From Oscillospiraceae bacterium (GTDB lineage Bacteria > Bacillota > Clostridia > Oscillospirales > Oscillospiraceae), in assembly GCA_902778275.1 (NCBI GenBank), contig CACYXE010000001.1, forward strand, positions 1 to 64,000: a DNA stretch of 64,000 nt, written 5' to 3'. The position numbers and the translations under genes are program-made. How positions within the stretch are numbered: the stretch's first letter is position 1; each line of letters opens with the position of its first letter. Positions 8,761 through 16,243 of the stretch are shown piece after piece. The notes beneath the pieces are model-generated. The model made no database searches and had not been told where the DNA came from. It worked only from the letters and a program-made list of their open reading frames with translations.

Positions 8761-9636
8761 ATGAAAGGGATCATATTGGCCGGCGGCCGGGGAACAAGGC
8801 TTTATCCCATGACCCGCGCGGTCTCCAAGCAACTGCTTCCCATCTATGATAAACCGCTGATCTATTATCCGCTGTCCGTGCTGATGCTGGCGGGCATCCG
8901 GGACATCCTGCTGATCTCCACGCCGGAGGATATTTCCGACTACGAGCGGCTGCTGGGCAACGGGAGCAGGGTGGGCCTGTCCATCCGCTATCAGGTGCAG
9001 GACACCCCGCGCGGCCTGGCGGACGCCTTTATCCTGGGGGAGGAATTCATCGGCCGGGATCCGGTATGCCTGATTTTGGGCGACAATGTGTTTTACGGGC
9101 AGGACCTGTCCCGGGTGCTGTGGCAGACCATGAAAAACGAGACCGGGGCCACCATTTTCGGCTACCCGGTAAAAGACCCGCGTGCTTTCGGCGTGGTGGA
9201 ATTTGATAAGGAAAAGCGGGTGCTGTCCATAGAGGAAAAGCCCCAGAATCCCAAATCCAACTACGCGGTGCCCGGCCTGTATTTCTATGACAATCGGGTG
9301 GTGGAGATCGCGAAGCGTGTGCAGCCCTCCGCCAGGGGCGAGATCGAGATCACCTCCGTCAACAACGCCTATCTGGAGATGGGCGAGCTCCACGTGCAGC
9401 TGCTGGGCCGCGGCATGGCCTGGCTGGACACGGGGACGCCCGAGGGCATGCTCACGGCGGCGGAATTCATCAAGGCCGTCCAGGACCGGCAGGGCTTCTA
9501 TGTTTCCTGCATTGAGGAGATCGCCTGGCGCAGAGGCTTCATCAGCCGGGAGCAGCTGCGGCAGCTGGGTGAGGAATTGAAAATGACAGAGTATGGCCAG
9601 TATCTGCTGGAACTGGCGGAAGGGGACAATCCATGA
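8761..9636 (+). CDS. rmlA: Glucose-1-phosphate thymidylyltransferase
   Basis: RmlA makes dTDP-glucose from glucose-1-phosphate and dTTP. The 291-residue product starts '[18 protein letters not shown]' with the nucleotidyl-transferase signature, followed by '[20 protein letters not shown]' and 'LGDNVFYG'. Length is normal for the family. The start ATG 8761 follows GGAGG at proper spacing, even though the frame is open from 8707. It overlaps rmlB by 4 bp. No rmlC or rmlD is seen in this window, so the final dTDP-sugar is not certain to be L-rhamnose. Confidence 0.95.
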   Translation: MKGIILAGGRGTRLYPMTRAVSKQLLPIYDKPLIYYPLSVLMLAGIRDILLISTPEDISDYERLLGNGSRVGLSIRYQVQDTPRGLADAFILGEEFIGRDPVCLILGDNVFYGQDLSRVLWQTMKNETGATIFGYPVKDPRAFGVVEFDKEKRVLSIEEKPQNPKSNYAVPGLYFYDNRVVEIAKRVQPSARGEIEITSVNNAYLEMGELHVQLLGRGMAWLDTGTPEGMLTAAEFIKAVQDRQGFYVSCIEEIAWRRGFISREQLRQLGEELKMTEYGQYLLELAEGDNP

Positions 9637-10652
9637 CCGTTATCGTGACCGGCGGCGCCGGTTTTATCGGCAGCAACTTCATCTTCTATATGCTCCGGGA
9701 ACACCCGGAGGATCGGATCATCTGTCTGGACAAGCTGACCTATGCGGGCAATCTGTCCACCCTCGCACCGATCATGGACGTGCCCAATTTCCGCTTCGTC
9801 AAGGAAGACATCTGCGACAGAGAGGCGGTGTACCGGCTGTTCGAGGAAGAAAAGCCGGACGTGGTGGTCAACTTCGCGGCGGAGAGCCATGTGGACCGCT
9901 CCATCGAGGATCCGGGCATCTTTCTGCAGACCAACATCATCGGCACCGGCGTGCTGATGGACGCCTGCCGCCAGTTCGGCATCGGGCGCTACCACCAGGT
10001 CTCCACCGACGAGGTGTACGGGGATCTGCCCCTGGACCGTCCGGACCTGTTCTTTACCGAGGAGACGCCGATCCACACCAGTTCCCCCTATTCCAGCTCC
10101 AAGGCGGCGGCGGACCTGCTGACGCTGGCCTATCACCGCACCTACGGCCTGCCTGTGACCATCAGCCGCTGCTCCAACAACTACGGGCCCTATCACTTCC
10201 CGGAAAAGCTGATCCCGCTGATGATCGCCAACGCCCTGGCGGACAAGCCCCTGCCGGTCTACGGCACGGGGGAAAACATCCGCGACTGGCTGTTCGTGGA
10301 GGATCACTGCAAGGCCATAGACTTGGTGATCCGCAAGGGCCGGGAGGGACAGGTCTACAACATCGGCGGCCACAATGAGATGCGCAACATCGATATCGTC
10401 CGCCTGATCTGCCGGGAGCTGGGGAAGCCGGAGTCGCTGATCACTTTTGTGACCGACCGCAAAGGCCACGACCTGCGCTATGCCATTGATCCCACCAAGA
10501 TCCACAACGAGCTGGGCTGGCTGCCGGAGACCAAATTCCAGGACGGCATCAAGACCACGATCCGCTGGTATCTGGAGCACCGGGAGTGGTGGGAGACCAT
10601 CATCAGCGGCGAATATCAGACCTATTACGAGCGCATGTACGGCAATCGCTAA
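9633..10652 (+). CDS. rmlB: dTDP-glucose 4,6-dehydratase
   Basis: This 339-residue SDR enzyme converts dTDP-glucose to dTDP-4-keto-6-deoxyglucose. The NAD-binding '[10 protein letters not shown]' lies at residues 7-16, the substrate/catalytic segment reads 'STDEVYGDL', and the YxxxK motif is 'YSSSKAAAD'. '[18 protein letters not shown]' is specific to RmlB-type dehydratases. ATGA overlap with rmlA indicates coupling, and a terminator follows. It supplies the common 4-keto-6-deoxy intermediate for surface polysaccharide sugars. Confidence 0.95.
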   Translation: MTVIVTGGAGFIGSNFIFYMLREHPEDRIICLDKLTYAGNLSTLAPIMDVPNFRFVKEDICDREAVYRLFEEEKPDVVVNFAAESHVDRSIEDPGIFLQTNIIGTGVLMDACRQFGIGRYHQVSTDEVYGDLPLDRPDLFFTEETPIHTSSPYSSSKAAADLLTLAYHRTYGLPVTISRCSNNYGPYHFPEKLIPLMIANALADKPLPVYGTGENIRDWLFVEDHCKAIDLVIRKGREGQVYNIGGHNEMRNIDIVRLICRELGKPESLITFVTDRKGHDLRYAIDPTKIHNELGWLPETKFQDGIKTTIRWYLEHREWWETIISGEYQTYYERMYGNR

Positions 10653-10670
10653 GTGTTTGGCAGGATACAA

Positions 10671-10700
10671 CGGGACTTCCGGACGGAGGTCCCGTTCTGT
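10671..10700 (+). terminator. Terminator after rmlB
   Basis: The hairpin CGGGAC-TTCCG / CGGAG-GTCCCG (10671-10694) is followed by a T-rich tract. It closes the exopolysaccharide transcript just before the SRP RNA promoter. Confidence 0.7.
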
Positions 10701-10715
10701 ATCTTTGAAAAACAG

Positions 10716-10744
10716 TTGATTCTGTTGACGAAATGGTGTAAAAT
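10716..10744 (+). promoter_or_regulatory. Promoter of the SRP RNA gene
   Basis: TTGATT (10716-10721), a 17-bp spacer and TAAAAT (10739-10744). The predicted start near 10751 matches the 5' end expected from the terminal helix of the RNA. Confidence 0.75.
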
Positions 10745-10754
10745 AACAGAGTGG

Positions 10755-11044
10755 TTTTTGACAAGGCTGCACTAGTTGGGGAGCCAGCGGTGCCCTGTAA
10801 CCTGCAATCCGCTACAGCAGGGATGAATTCCAGGCCGAGGGTGTGTTCTGTGTCGTCTGACCCCGGTAAGCAGCGTTGACGATCCGGTCTCGCGCAAGGT
10901 TGACCCGTGAACCATGTCAGGCGGGGAACCGAGCAGCATTAAGCGGTGTTCGATCTGTGCCGCGAGGGTGCCGGGTCCGAGCCGGCTGCCGGCGTAACGG
11001 ACATAGCGCATGATTCAGAGCCTGGTGTGCAGTCTTGTCAAGAA
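10755..11044 (+). ncRNA. ffs: Signal recognition particle RNA, large Bacillus type (scRNA)
   Basis: The RNA is about 290 nt. Its ends pair perfectly over most of 15 positions (10758-10772 with 11027-11041), forming the closing helix. The 5' part 'TGCCCTGTAACCTGC..CGCTACAGCAGGG' is the Alu domain shared with Bacillus scRNA. The Ffh-binding S domain is unmistakable: GTGAACCATGTCAGG, then a CGG-GGAA-CCG tetraloop hairpin, then AGCAGCATTAAG. It scaffolds SRP for co-translational membrane targeting. Its place directly upstream of dnaX is the conserved Firmicute arrangement. Ends are estimated to within a few nt. Confidence 0.96.
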
Positions 11045-11086
11045 CCACAGTTCTATATTTGTCTTCATTCGCAGGGGAGGTGCGAT

Positions 11087-12733
11087 ATGTATCAGGCGCT
11101 GTATCGCAAATGGCGGCCACAGACTTTTGATCAGGTCGTCGGCCAGGCACATATCACGGAGACCCTGAAGAGTCAGGTCCGCTCCGGGCGCTTGTCCCAT
11201 GCGTATATCTTCATCGGCACCCGCGGTACCGGGAAGACCACCTGCGCCCGGATCCTGGCCAGGGCGGTCAACTGTGAGCACCCGGTGGACGGCAATCCCT
11301 GCGGCCGTTGCGCGGCCTGCCGCGGTATCCTGGACGGTTCTGTGCTGGACGTGGTGGAGCTGGACGCGGCCTCCAACAACGGGGTGGACAATGTGCGCGC
11401 CCTGCGTGAGGAAGCTGTCTTTTCACCGGCTGCGGTGAAAAAACGCGTGTATATCATCGACGAGGTGCACATGCTTTCCACGCCCGCTTTCAACGCCCTG
11501 CTGAAGATCCTGGAGGAGCCGCCGGAGCATCTGATGTTCATCCTGGCCACTACGGAGCTGCAGAAGGTTCCGGCCACCATCCTTTCCCGCTGCCAGCGGC
11601 ACAGCTTCCGCCGGATCGAGGCGGGGGAGATCTCCAAGTATCTGCGGTATATCGCTTCTCGGGAGCACTTCGCCCTGAGCGACGAGGCGGCGGATCTGAT
11701 CGCCCGCATGGCGGATGGCGGCGTGCGCGACGCACTGAGCCTGCTGGATCAGTGCTCGGCCTCGGAGACGATCGATGTAGACGTGGTGTACAGCGCCCTG
11801 GGCCTGGCCGGCAACCGCCGGGTAGTGGAGCTGCTGGACAAGATCCTGCGCCACGATACCGCAGCGGTGCTGCGGCTGTTCTCCGCCATGTGGATGGACG
11901 GAAAGGACCCCTCCACCCTGCTGACGGAGTTGAGCGGTCTGATGCGGGATATTTTGATGGTGCACGTGGCGCCCAAAAGCGCGGGCGAGCTGATCTCCGG
12001 CGCCTATGACGCGGCGGCGCTTTCCGGCTTCGCCGGGCGGATGACCACAGAGGAACTGCTCTGCGCTATGGACACGGTGCAGAGTGCCCTCAGCGGCCTG
12101 CGCACCGCGGGCAATCCCAAAACGGCGGCGGAGCTGTGTCTGGTCTCCCTGTGCGACGATACGGCGGGGGAGAGCCTGCAGCAGCTGCGCGCCAGGATCT
12201 CCCGGCTGGAGGAGGAACTGGCCCGGGGAGCCCCGGTCCGGCCTGCCTATCCGCAGAAATATGAGGAGACCTATGAGGAAGAGCCGGAGCTGCGCTGCGA
12301 GACCGATGATGAAGATGATGACGACGAGCTGGACCCGGCGATGTTTGAGGAAGAGCAGCCGGAGGATATCATCCTCAAGCGGGAAGCTCCGCCTGCGGTG
12401 AAAGCCGAGCGGGCAGAAGCGCCTGTTTTGGGCAGCTGGAAGGAGATCTGCGAGGCGGCCAAGCCCGGCCTCCCCATGGATCTGCGTGTCAGCCTGGGTG
12501 ATGAGAGCCGCGTCCGCGGAGGGCTGGAGGACGGCGTGCTGGTGATCGAGGCGCTGCCGGGTTTCCTCTATGACCGTTTCAATCGGCAGGATATCCAGGG
12601 CAAATTTGCGGATGCGGCCCGGGCGGTCTGCGGACGCGAGCTGCGGGTGCAGCTGCGCCCTCTGCAGGAGCGGGAGACGAGCAGACACAGTCTGGACGAG
12701 TTGAAAAAGTTTAAAGAAGTACAGTTTCTTTAA
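11087..12733 (+). CDS. dnaX: DNA polymerase III subunit gamma/tau
   Basis: DnaX is the clamp-loader ATPase. The 548-residue product starts 'MYQALYRKWRPQTFDQVVGQ', with the Walker A motif in 'GTRGTGKTT', a zinc site around 'NPCGRCAACR' and Walker B in 'IIDEVHMLS'. 'TTELQKVPATILSRCQR' is the sensor 1/Arg-finger region. The C-terminal part is an acidic linker (EEEPELRCETDDEDDDDELD) and a tau-like domain. ATG 11087 follows AGGGGAGGTG; the upstream open frame overlaps the SRP RNA and is not coding. No frameshift slippery site was identified. Confidence 0.96.
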   Translation: MYQALYRKWRPQTFDQVVGQAHITETLKSQVRSGRLSHAYIFIGTRGTGKTTCARILARAVNCEHPVDGNPCGRCAACRGILDGSVLDVVELDAASNNGVDNVRALREEAVFSPAAVKKRVYIIDEVHMLSTPAFNALLKILEEPPEHLMFILATTELQKVPATILSRCQRHSFRRIEAGEISKYLRYIASREHFALSDEAADLIARMADGGVRDALSLLDQCSASETIDVDVVYSALGLAGNRRVVELLDKILRHDTAAVLRLFSAMWMDGKDPSTLLTELSGLMRDILMVHVAPKSAGELISGAYDAAALSGFAGRMTTEELLCAMDTVQSALSGLRTAGNPKTAAELCLVSLCDDTAGESLQQLRARISRLEEELARGAPVRPAYPQKYEETYEEEPELRCETDDEDDDDELDPAMFEEEQPEDIILKREAPPAVKAERAEAPVLGSWKEICEAAKPGLPMDLRVSLGDESRVRGGLEDGVLVIEALPGFLYDRFNRQDIQGKFADAARAVCGRELRVQLRPLQERETSRHSLDELKKFKEVQFL

Positions 12734-12784
12734 GATATCATAAAAAGCCGCCGGGACACGGCGGCGGACAGGAGAGAAAACACT

Positions 12785-13135
12785 ATGGCAAAAGGCGGTT
12801 ATCGCGGCGGCTTCCCCGGCGGCGGAAATCAGATGAACATGATGAAGCAGGCCCAGAAGATGCAGCAGGAATTCATGAAGATGCAGCAGGAGCTGGAATC
12901 CACCGATTTTGAGTTCACCGCGGGCGGCGGGGCTGTAAAGGCGGTCGTCAGCGGCACACGGCAGTTCAGCGCCATCGAGATCGACCCTGAGGTCGTGGAC
13001 CCGGAAGACGTGGAGATGCTGCAGGATCTGATCCTGGCTGCGATCAACGGCGCTCTGAAGCTGGCCGACGACAAGACCAGCGAGTCCATGGCCAAGCTGC
13101 AGGGCGGCCTGGGCGGTTTCCCCGGCCTGTTTTAA
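12785..13135 (+). CDS. YbaB/EbfC-family nucleoid-associated protein
   Basis: This 116-residue protein has a Gly-rich N-terminus, a Met/Gln-rich helix (MNMMKQAQKMQQEFMKMQQEL, in part) and the beta region 'VKAVVSGTRQFSAIEIDPEVV', as in YbaB/EbfC proteins. These form dimers that bind DNA. It follows dnaX in the usual order, but the expected recR does not follow; a GH2 glycosidase begins 16 bp later. A small GC hairpin (12747-12765) lies between dnaX and this gene. Confidence 0.93.
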   Translation: MAKGGYRGGFPGGGNQMNMMKQAQKMQQEFMKMQQELESTDFEFTAGGGAVKAVVSGTRQFSAIEIDPEVVDPEDVEMLQDLILAAINGALKLADDKTSESMAKLQGGLGGFPGLF

Positions 13136-13151
13136 GCGGGCCCGACAAGCG

Positions 13152-14846
13152 ATGAACACACCCTGGAGCGAGCAGGCGCTGCAGGAGATCCCTCTGCCGG
13201 AATACCCGCGGCCGCAGATGGTCCGGCAGGATTGGATGAACCTGAACGGCATGTGGGACTATGCGATCACGGAAAGCAGCCGCTTTCCCACCGCCTTTGA
13301 CGGACAGATCCGCGTCCCGTTTTCCCCGGAGAGTGAACTGTCCGGCGTGAACAGGAGCCTGAAAAGCGGAGAATACCTCTGGTATCGCCGCAGCGTCAGC
13401 CTGCCCCGGAGCTTCAGCGGCAAACGGATCCTGCTCCATTTCGGCGCTGCGGATCAGGTGGCTGCGGTGTGGGTCAACGACCGCCAGGTCATGCAGCATA
13501 CGGGGGGATATCTGCCCTTTGAAGCGGACGTGACCGAGGCCATCCGGGACGGCCAGATGGTCATCACGGTGCGCGTCACCGACGACACGGAGAAGAGTGG
13601 CCTGAGCCGCGGCAAGCAGAAGCGCCGCCGCGGCGGCATCTGGTATACGCCCCAGAGCGGCATCTGGCAGACGGTATGGCTGGAGGCTGTGCCCGAGGCT
13701 TACGTCAAATCTCTGCACATCACCCCATTGTTCGACAAGTCGGCTGTGGAGATCTCGGCGGAAATTGTGGGCGACTGCCCGGCTTTTGCCCATTTTGCGG
13801 CGGCGGAATACCGCCTTCCGGCTACGATCCCGATCCCGGACTTTGAGGCGTGGAGCCCGGAGCATCCCAAGCTCTATGGCTTCTCCGTCAGTTGCGGCGA
13901 AGACCTGGTGCAGAGCTATTTTGCCATGCGCAAGTTTTCTGTGGAGCGGGACTGCGCCGGGGTAATGCGCCTGTTCCTGAACGGCGAGCCCTGTTTTCAT
14001 AACGGCCTGCTGGATCAGGGCTACTGGCCGGACGGCCTGTATACAGCGCCCTGCGACGAGGCCATGATCTACGATATCGCCATGGCTAAGTCCATGGGCT
14101 TTAACATGCTGCGCAAGCATATCAAGGTGGAGCCCCTGCGCTGGTACTATCATTGTGACCGGCTGGGGATGCTGGTCTGGCAGGATATGCCCAGCGGCGG
14201 CGGCAATTACAATCCTGTGGTCATCACCGCGCCCCTGGTGACCGGTGTGAACCTTTCGGATCACCTCTATCCGCTTTTTGCGCGGAGCAACGCCGCCGGG
14301 CGGGAGGCTTTCCGGAAAGAACTGAGCGAAATGATCCGCCATCTGTACAACTGCCCCTGCATTGCCATGTGGGTGCCCTTCAACGAGGGCTGGGGCCAGT
14401 TCGACGCAGAGGCGATCTGCCATCAGATCCATGCGCTGGATACCACACGGAGCATCGACCACGCCTCCGGCTGGCACGATCAGGGGATCGGCCAGCTGCG
14501 CAGCGAGCACGTGTATTTCCGCAGATACCAGTTCAAGCCCGACAAGAAGGGGAGGGCCGTTCTGCTCAGCGAATTCGGCGGCTACAACTGCGCAGTGCCG
14601 GAGCATGTGTGGGGCAAACGGGATTTCGGCTACAGGCGCCATGATTCGACTTATGCGCTGCAGACCGCATTGGAGGCGCTGTATGGGGATGAGATCGCCC
14701 CGGCGTATGAGCGGGGATTGGCGGCCGCGGTATATACGCAGCTCTCCGATGTGGAGGATGAACTCAACGGATTGCTGACATATGATCGCAAAGTGGTGAA
14801 AGTTGCGCCGGATATTATGAAAAATATCATAAAAGTGGAGAGATAA
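13152..14846 (+). CDS. Compact glycoside hydrolase family 2 protein
   Basis: This is a cytosolic (no signal peptide) GH2-type glycosidase of 564 residues. The jelly-roll sugar-binding domain (about 10-165) has 'YLWYRRSVSLPRSF' and 'LLHFGAADQVAAVWVNDRQV'. A shortened Ig-like domain follows, then the TIM barrel from about 275. Acid/base Glu412 sits in 'FNEGWGQF' and nucleophile Glu474 in 'LLSEFGGYN', so it looks active. It is clearly shorter than LacZ-type enzymes, closer to compact beta-glucuronidase/galactosidase-like members. The likely substrate is a plant or host beta-glycoside, but specificity is unassigned. It follows YbaB, an atypical place. Confidence 0.88.
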   Translation: MNTPWSEQALQEIPLPEYPRPQMVRQDWMNLNGMWDYAITESSRFPTAFDGQIRVPFSPESELSGVNRSLKSGEYLWYRRSVSLPRSFSGKRILLHFGAADQVAAVWVNDRQVMQHTGGYLPFEADVTEAIRDGQMVITVRVTDDTEKSGLSRGKQKRRRGGIWYTPQSGIWQTVWLEAVPEAYVKSLHITPLFDKSAVEISAEIVGDCPAFAHFAAAEYRLPATIPIPDFEAWSPEHPKLYGFSVSCGEDLVQSYFAMRKFSVERDCAGVMRLFLNGEPCFHNGLLDQGYWPDGLYTAPCDEAMIYDIAMAKSMGFNMLRKHIKVEPLRWYYHCDRLGMLVWQDMPSGGGNYNPVVITAPLVTGVNLSDHLYPLFARSNAAGREAFRKELSEMIRHLYNCPCIAMWVPFNEGWGQFDAEAICHQIHALDTTRSIDHASGWHDQGIGQLRSEHVYFRRYQFKPDKKGRAVLLSEFGGYNCAVPEHVWGKRDFGYRRHDSTYALQTALEALYGDEIAPAYERGLAAAVYTQLSDVEDELNGLLTYDRKVVKVAPDIMKNIIKVER

Positions 14847-14864
14847 AGTTCTCTCCACTTTTTC
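14831..14864 (+). terminator. Terminator overlapping the GH2 stop codon
   Basis: AAAAGTGGAGAG (14831-14842) pairs perfectly with CTCTCCACTTTT (14851-14862) and runs into more T's. The 5' arm includes the last codons of the gene. The interval 14865-14981 to the next start holds only an AT-rich stretch with no confident promoter boxes. Confidence 0.88.
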
Positions 14865-14981
14865 TTCGCATACAGGGGCTTCAGAATTCTTAAGATTCTT
14901 GTTCACAAAAAGGACTTTATTTAACCAGGGCCTTGTGGTAGCATGACGGCGAATTTGAAAGCTGAGGGAGATGAATTGCCC

Positions 14982-15866
14982 ATGAAGATAAAAAGAACGC
15001 TTTGCGCGCTGCTGCTTGCGGCGGTGCTGCTGTCTCTGCCCACGGCGGCCTTTGCGGACGGTGCGCATCAGAGCCGTGCGGTGATCGGAGCGGATCTGAC
15101 AGACGAACAGGTGACCGACGTATATAACGCCTTCGGCGTCAGCCGCGGTTCTGTTGTGGAGCTGAAAGTGACGAACCAGGAGGAACGGCAGTACCTGGAG
15201 GGCTACGTGGATGCCTCGGTCATCGGCACGCGATCCATCTCCAGCGTCTATGTGGAGCTGCTGGACGAGGGCGGCGGAATGAATGTGACCACCAGCAACA
15301 TCAGCTGGTGCACCGGGGAGATGTATATGAGCGCCCTGGCCACCGCCGGCATCACCGACGCGCGCATCGTTGTGGCGGCGCCTTTCCCTGTCAGCGGAAC
15401 GGCGGCTCTCACCGGGATCTACAAGGCTTACGAGGACATGACCGGCAAGAAGCTGGATGATCTGGCGAAGCTGGTCAGTACGCAGGAACTGACCATTACC
15501 GGTTCCCTGGCTGAGGAGATCGGCAGCATGGACTCCACCTCCATCGTCAACGATCTGAAGCTGATGCTGGACGAAACGGCACAGATGAGCGACGAGGAGA
15601 TCCGCCAGCAGATCATCCAGATCGCGGCGGAATACAATGTGAGTCTCACAGATAAACAAATCAACCAGCTGATCAGCCTGTGCCGGTCCCTGGAGGGCCT
15701 GGACGCCGATTCCCTGCGCAAACGCGTGGAGGAAGTTCAGGGAACCCTGCAAAAGGTATCTGAGGCCAAGACCCAGGTGGTGGGCTTCGTACAGTCAGTG
15801 AAAAAAGTGGTCACCTCGGTGAAAAGCTTTTTCGACCGCATCGGCGGGATTTTAGGCTGGAACTGA
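14982..15866 (+). CDS. Secreted DUF1002-family protein
   Basis: This 294-residue exported protein starts at ATG 14982 (GAGGGAG upstream). Its signal peptide 'KRTLCALLLAAVLLSLP' ends near 'TAAFADG'. The mature part matches the DUF1002 pattern: 'VIGADLTDEQ..DVYNAFGVSRGSVVELKVTN', then 'SISSVYVELLDEGGGMNV' and 'ITDARIVVAAPFPVSGTAALTGIYKAYE'. A helical C-terminus follows (about 165-290). The function of DUF1002 is not known; these are secreted or wall-associated proteins in Firmicutes. It is monocistronic, bracketed by terminators. Confidence 0.88.
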   Translation: MKIKRTLCALLLAAVLLSLPTAAFADGAHQSRAVIGADLTDEQVTDVYNAFGVSRGSVVELKVTNQEERQYLEGYVDASVIGTRSISSVYVELLDEGGGMNVTTSNISWCTGEMYMSALATAGITDARIVVAAPFPVSGTAALTGIYKAYEDMTGKKLDDLAKLVSTQELTITGSLAEEIGSMDSTSIVNDLKLMLDETAQMSDEEIRQQIIQIAAEYNVSLTDKQINQLISLCRSLEGLDADSLRKRVEEVQGTLQKVSEAKTQVVGFVQSVKKVVTSVKSFFDRIGGILGWN

Positions 15867-15894
15867 GCGGGACAAAAGCATAGGGGAGATCGTC

Positions 15895-15926
15895 AAAAGG
15901 ACGGCGCGGACTGCGCCGTCCTTTTT
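15895..15926 (+). terminator. Strong intrinsic terminator
   Basis: AAAAGGACGGCGC (15895-15907) pairs with GCGCCGTCCTTTT (from 15913), loop GGACT, followed by T's. It marks the left edge of the pilus island. Confidence 0.92.
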
Positions 15927-16015
15927 GCGCGAGTCGGCAGATAACAAAGGGAAGCCGCTTGTTCCGGCGATAGGATTACCCAATTGAAAAACTACAAAAT
16001 ATTTACAAAAAAGGC

Positions 16016-16044
16016 TTGCGAAGGTCGACATAATGTGCTATATT
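16016..16044 (+). promoter_or_regulatory. Promoter of the pilus operon
   Basis: TTGCGA (16016-16021), a 17-bp spacer and TATATT (16039-16044) lie in a sharply AT-rich interval. This is the only good sigma-A match upstream of the adhesin gene. A start near 16051 gives a leader of about 190 nt. Confidence 0.65.
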
Positions 16045-16053
16045 TTAATGTAA

Positions 16054-16073
16054 ATTATTATAGATTATTATAG
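16054..16073 (+). repeat. Tandem 10-bp direct repeat ATTATTATAG x2
   Basis: Two perfect adjacent copies of ATTATTATAG start about 10 bp after the -10 box, i.e. at the predicted transcription start of the pilus operon. Helical-turn spacing suggests a regulator site, but no cognate protein is known here. Confidence 0.5.
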
Positions 16074-16243
16074 ATGAGTGCGCCAATTTATTGTGGTTAT
16101 CTGAAGATTTAATGCTTTTTCAGAATAAACGCAATTAGCATGAGCAGATTGATTCTTTTATTGACGCATCAAAGTATATATTGATCGTAAGACAGGGTTT
16201 TTGCCCTTATATAGGGATTTAAGACAGAAAGGTGGTGAGCATA
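16074..16243 (+). other. AT-rich 5' leader of the pilus operon
   Basis: The stretch from the direct repeat to the TTG start holds no gene. It contains a possible hairpin with TCTGAA/TTCAGA as inner stem and TTTAT/ATAAA outside it (about 16087-16129), a small AGGG/CCCT stem (about 16194-16207), and the strong ribosome site AAAGGTGGTG at 16228-16237. A long leader allows post-transcriptional control. Confidence 0.45.

Noticed and set aside
13044..15752. Antisense open frame of 902 codons opposite YbaB, GH2 and DUF1002
   Set aside because: It spans three well-supported genes on the other strand and its translation has no recognisable domain. Long antisense frames are expected in GC-rich coding DNA.
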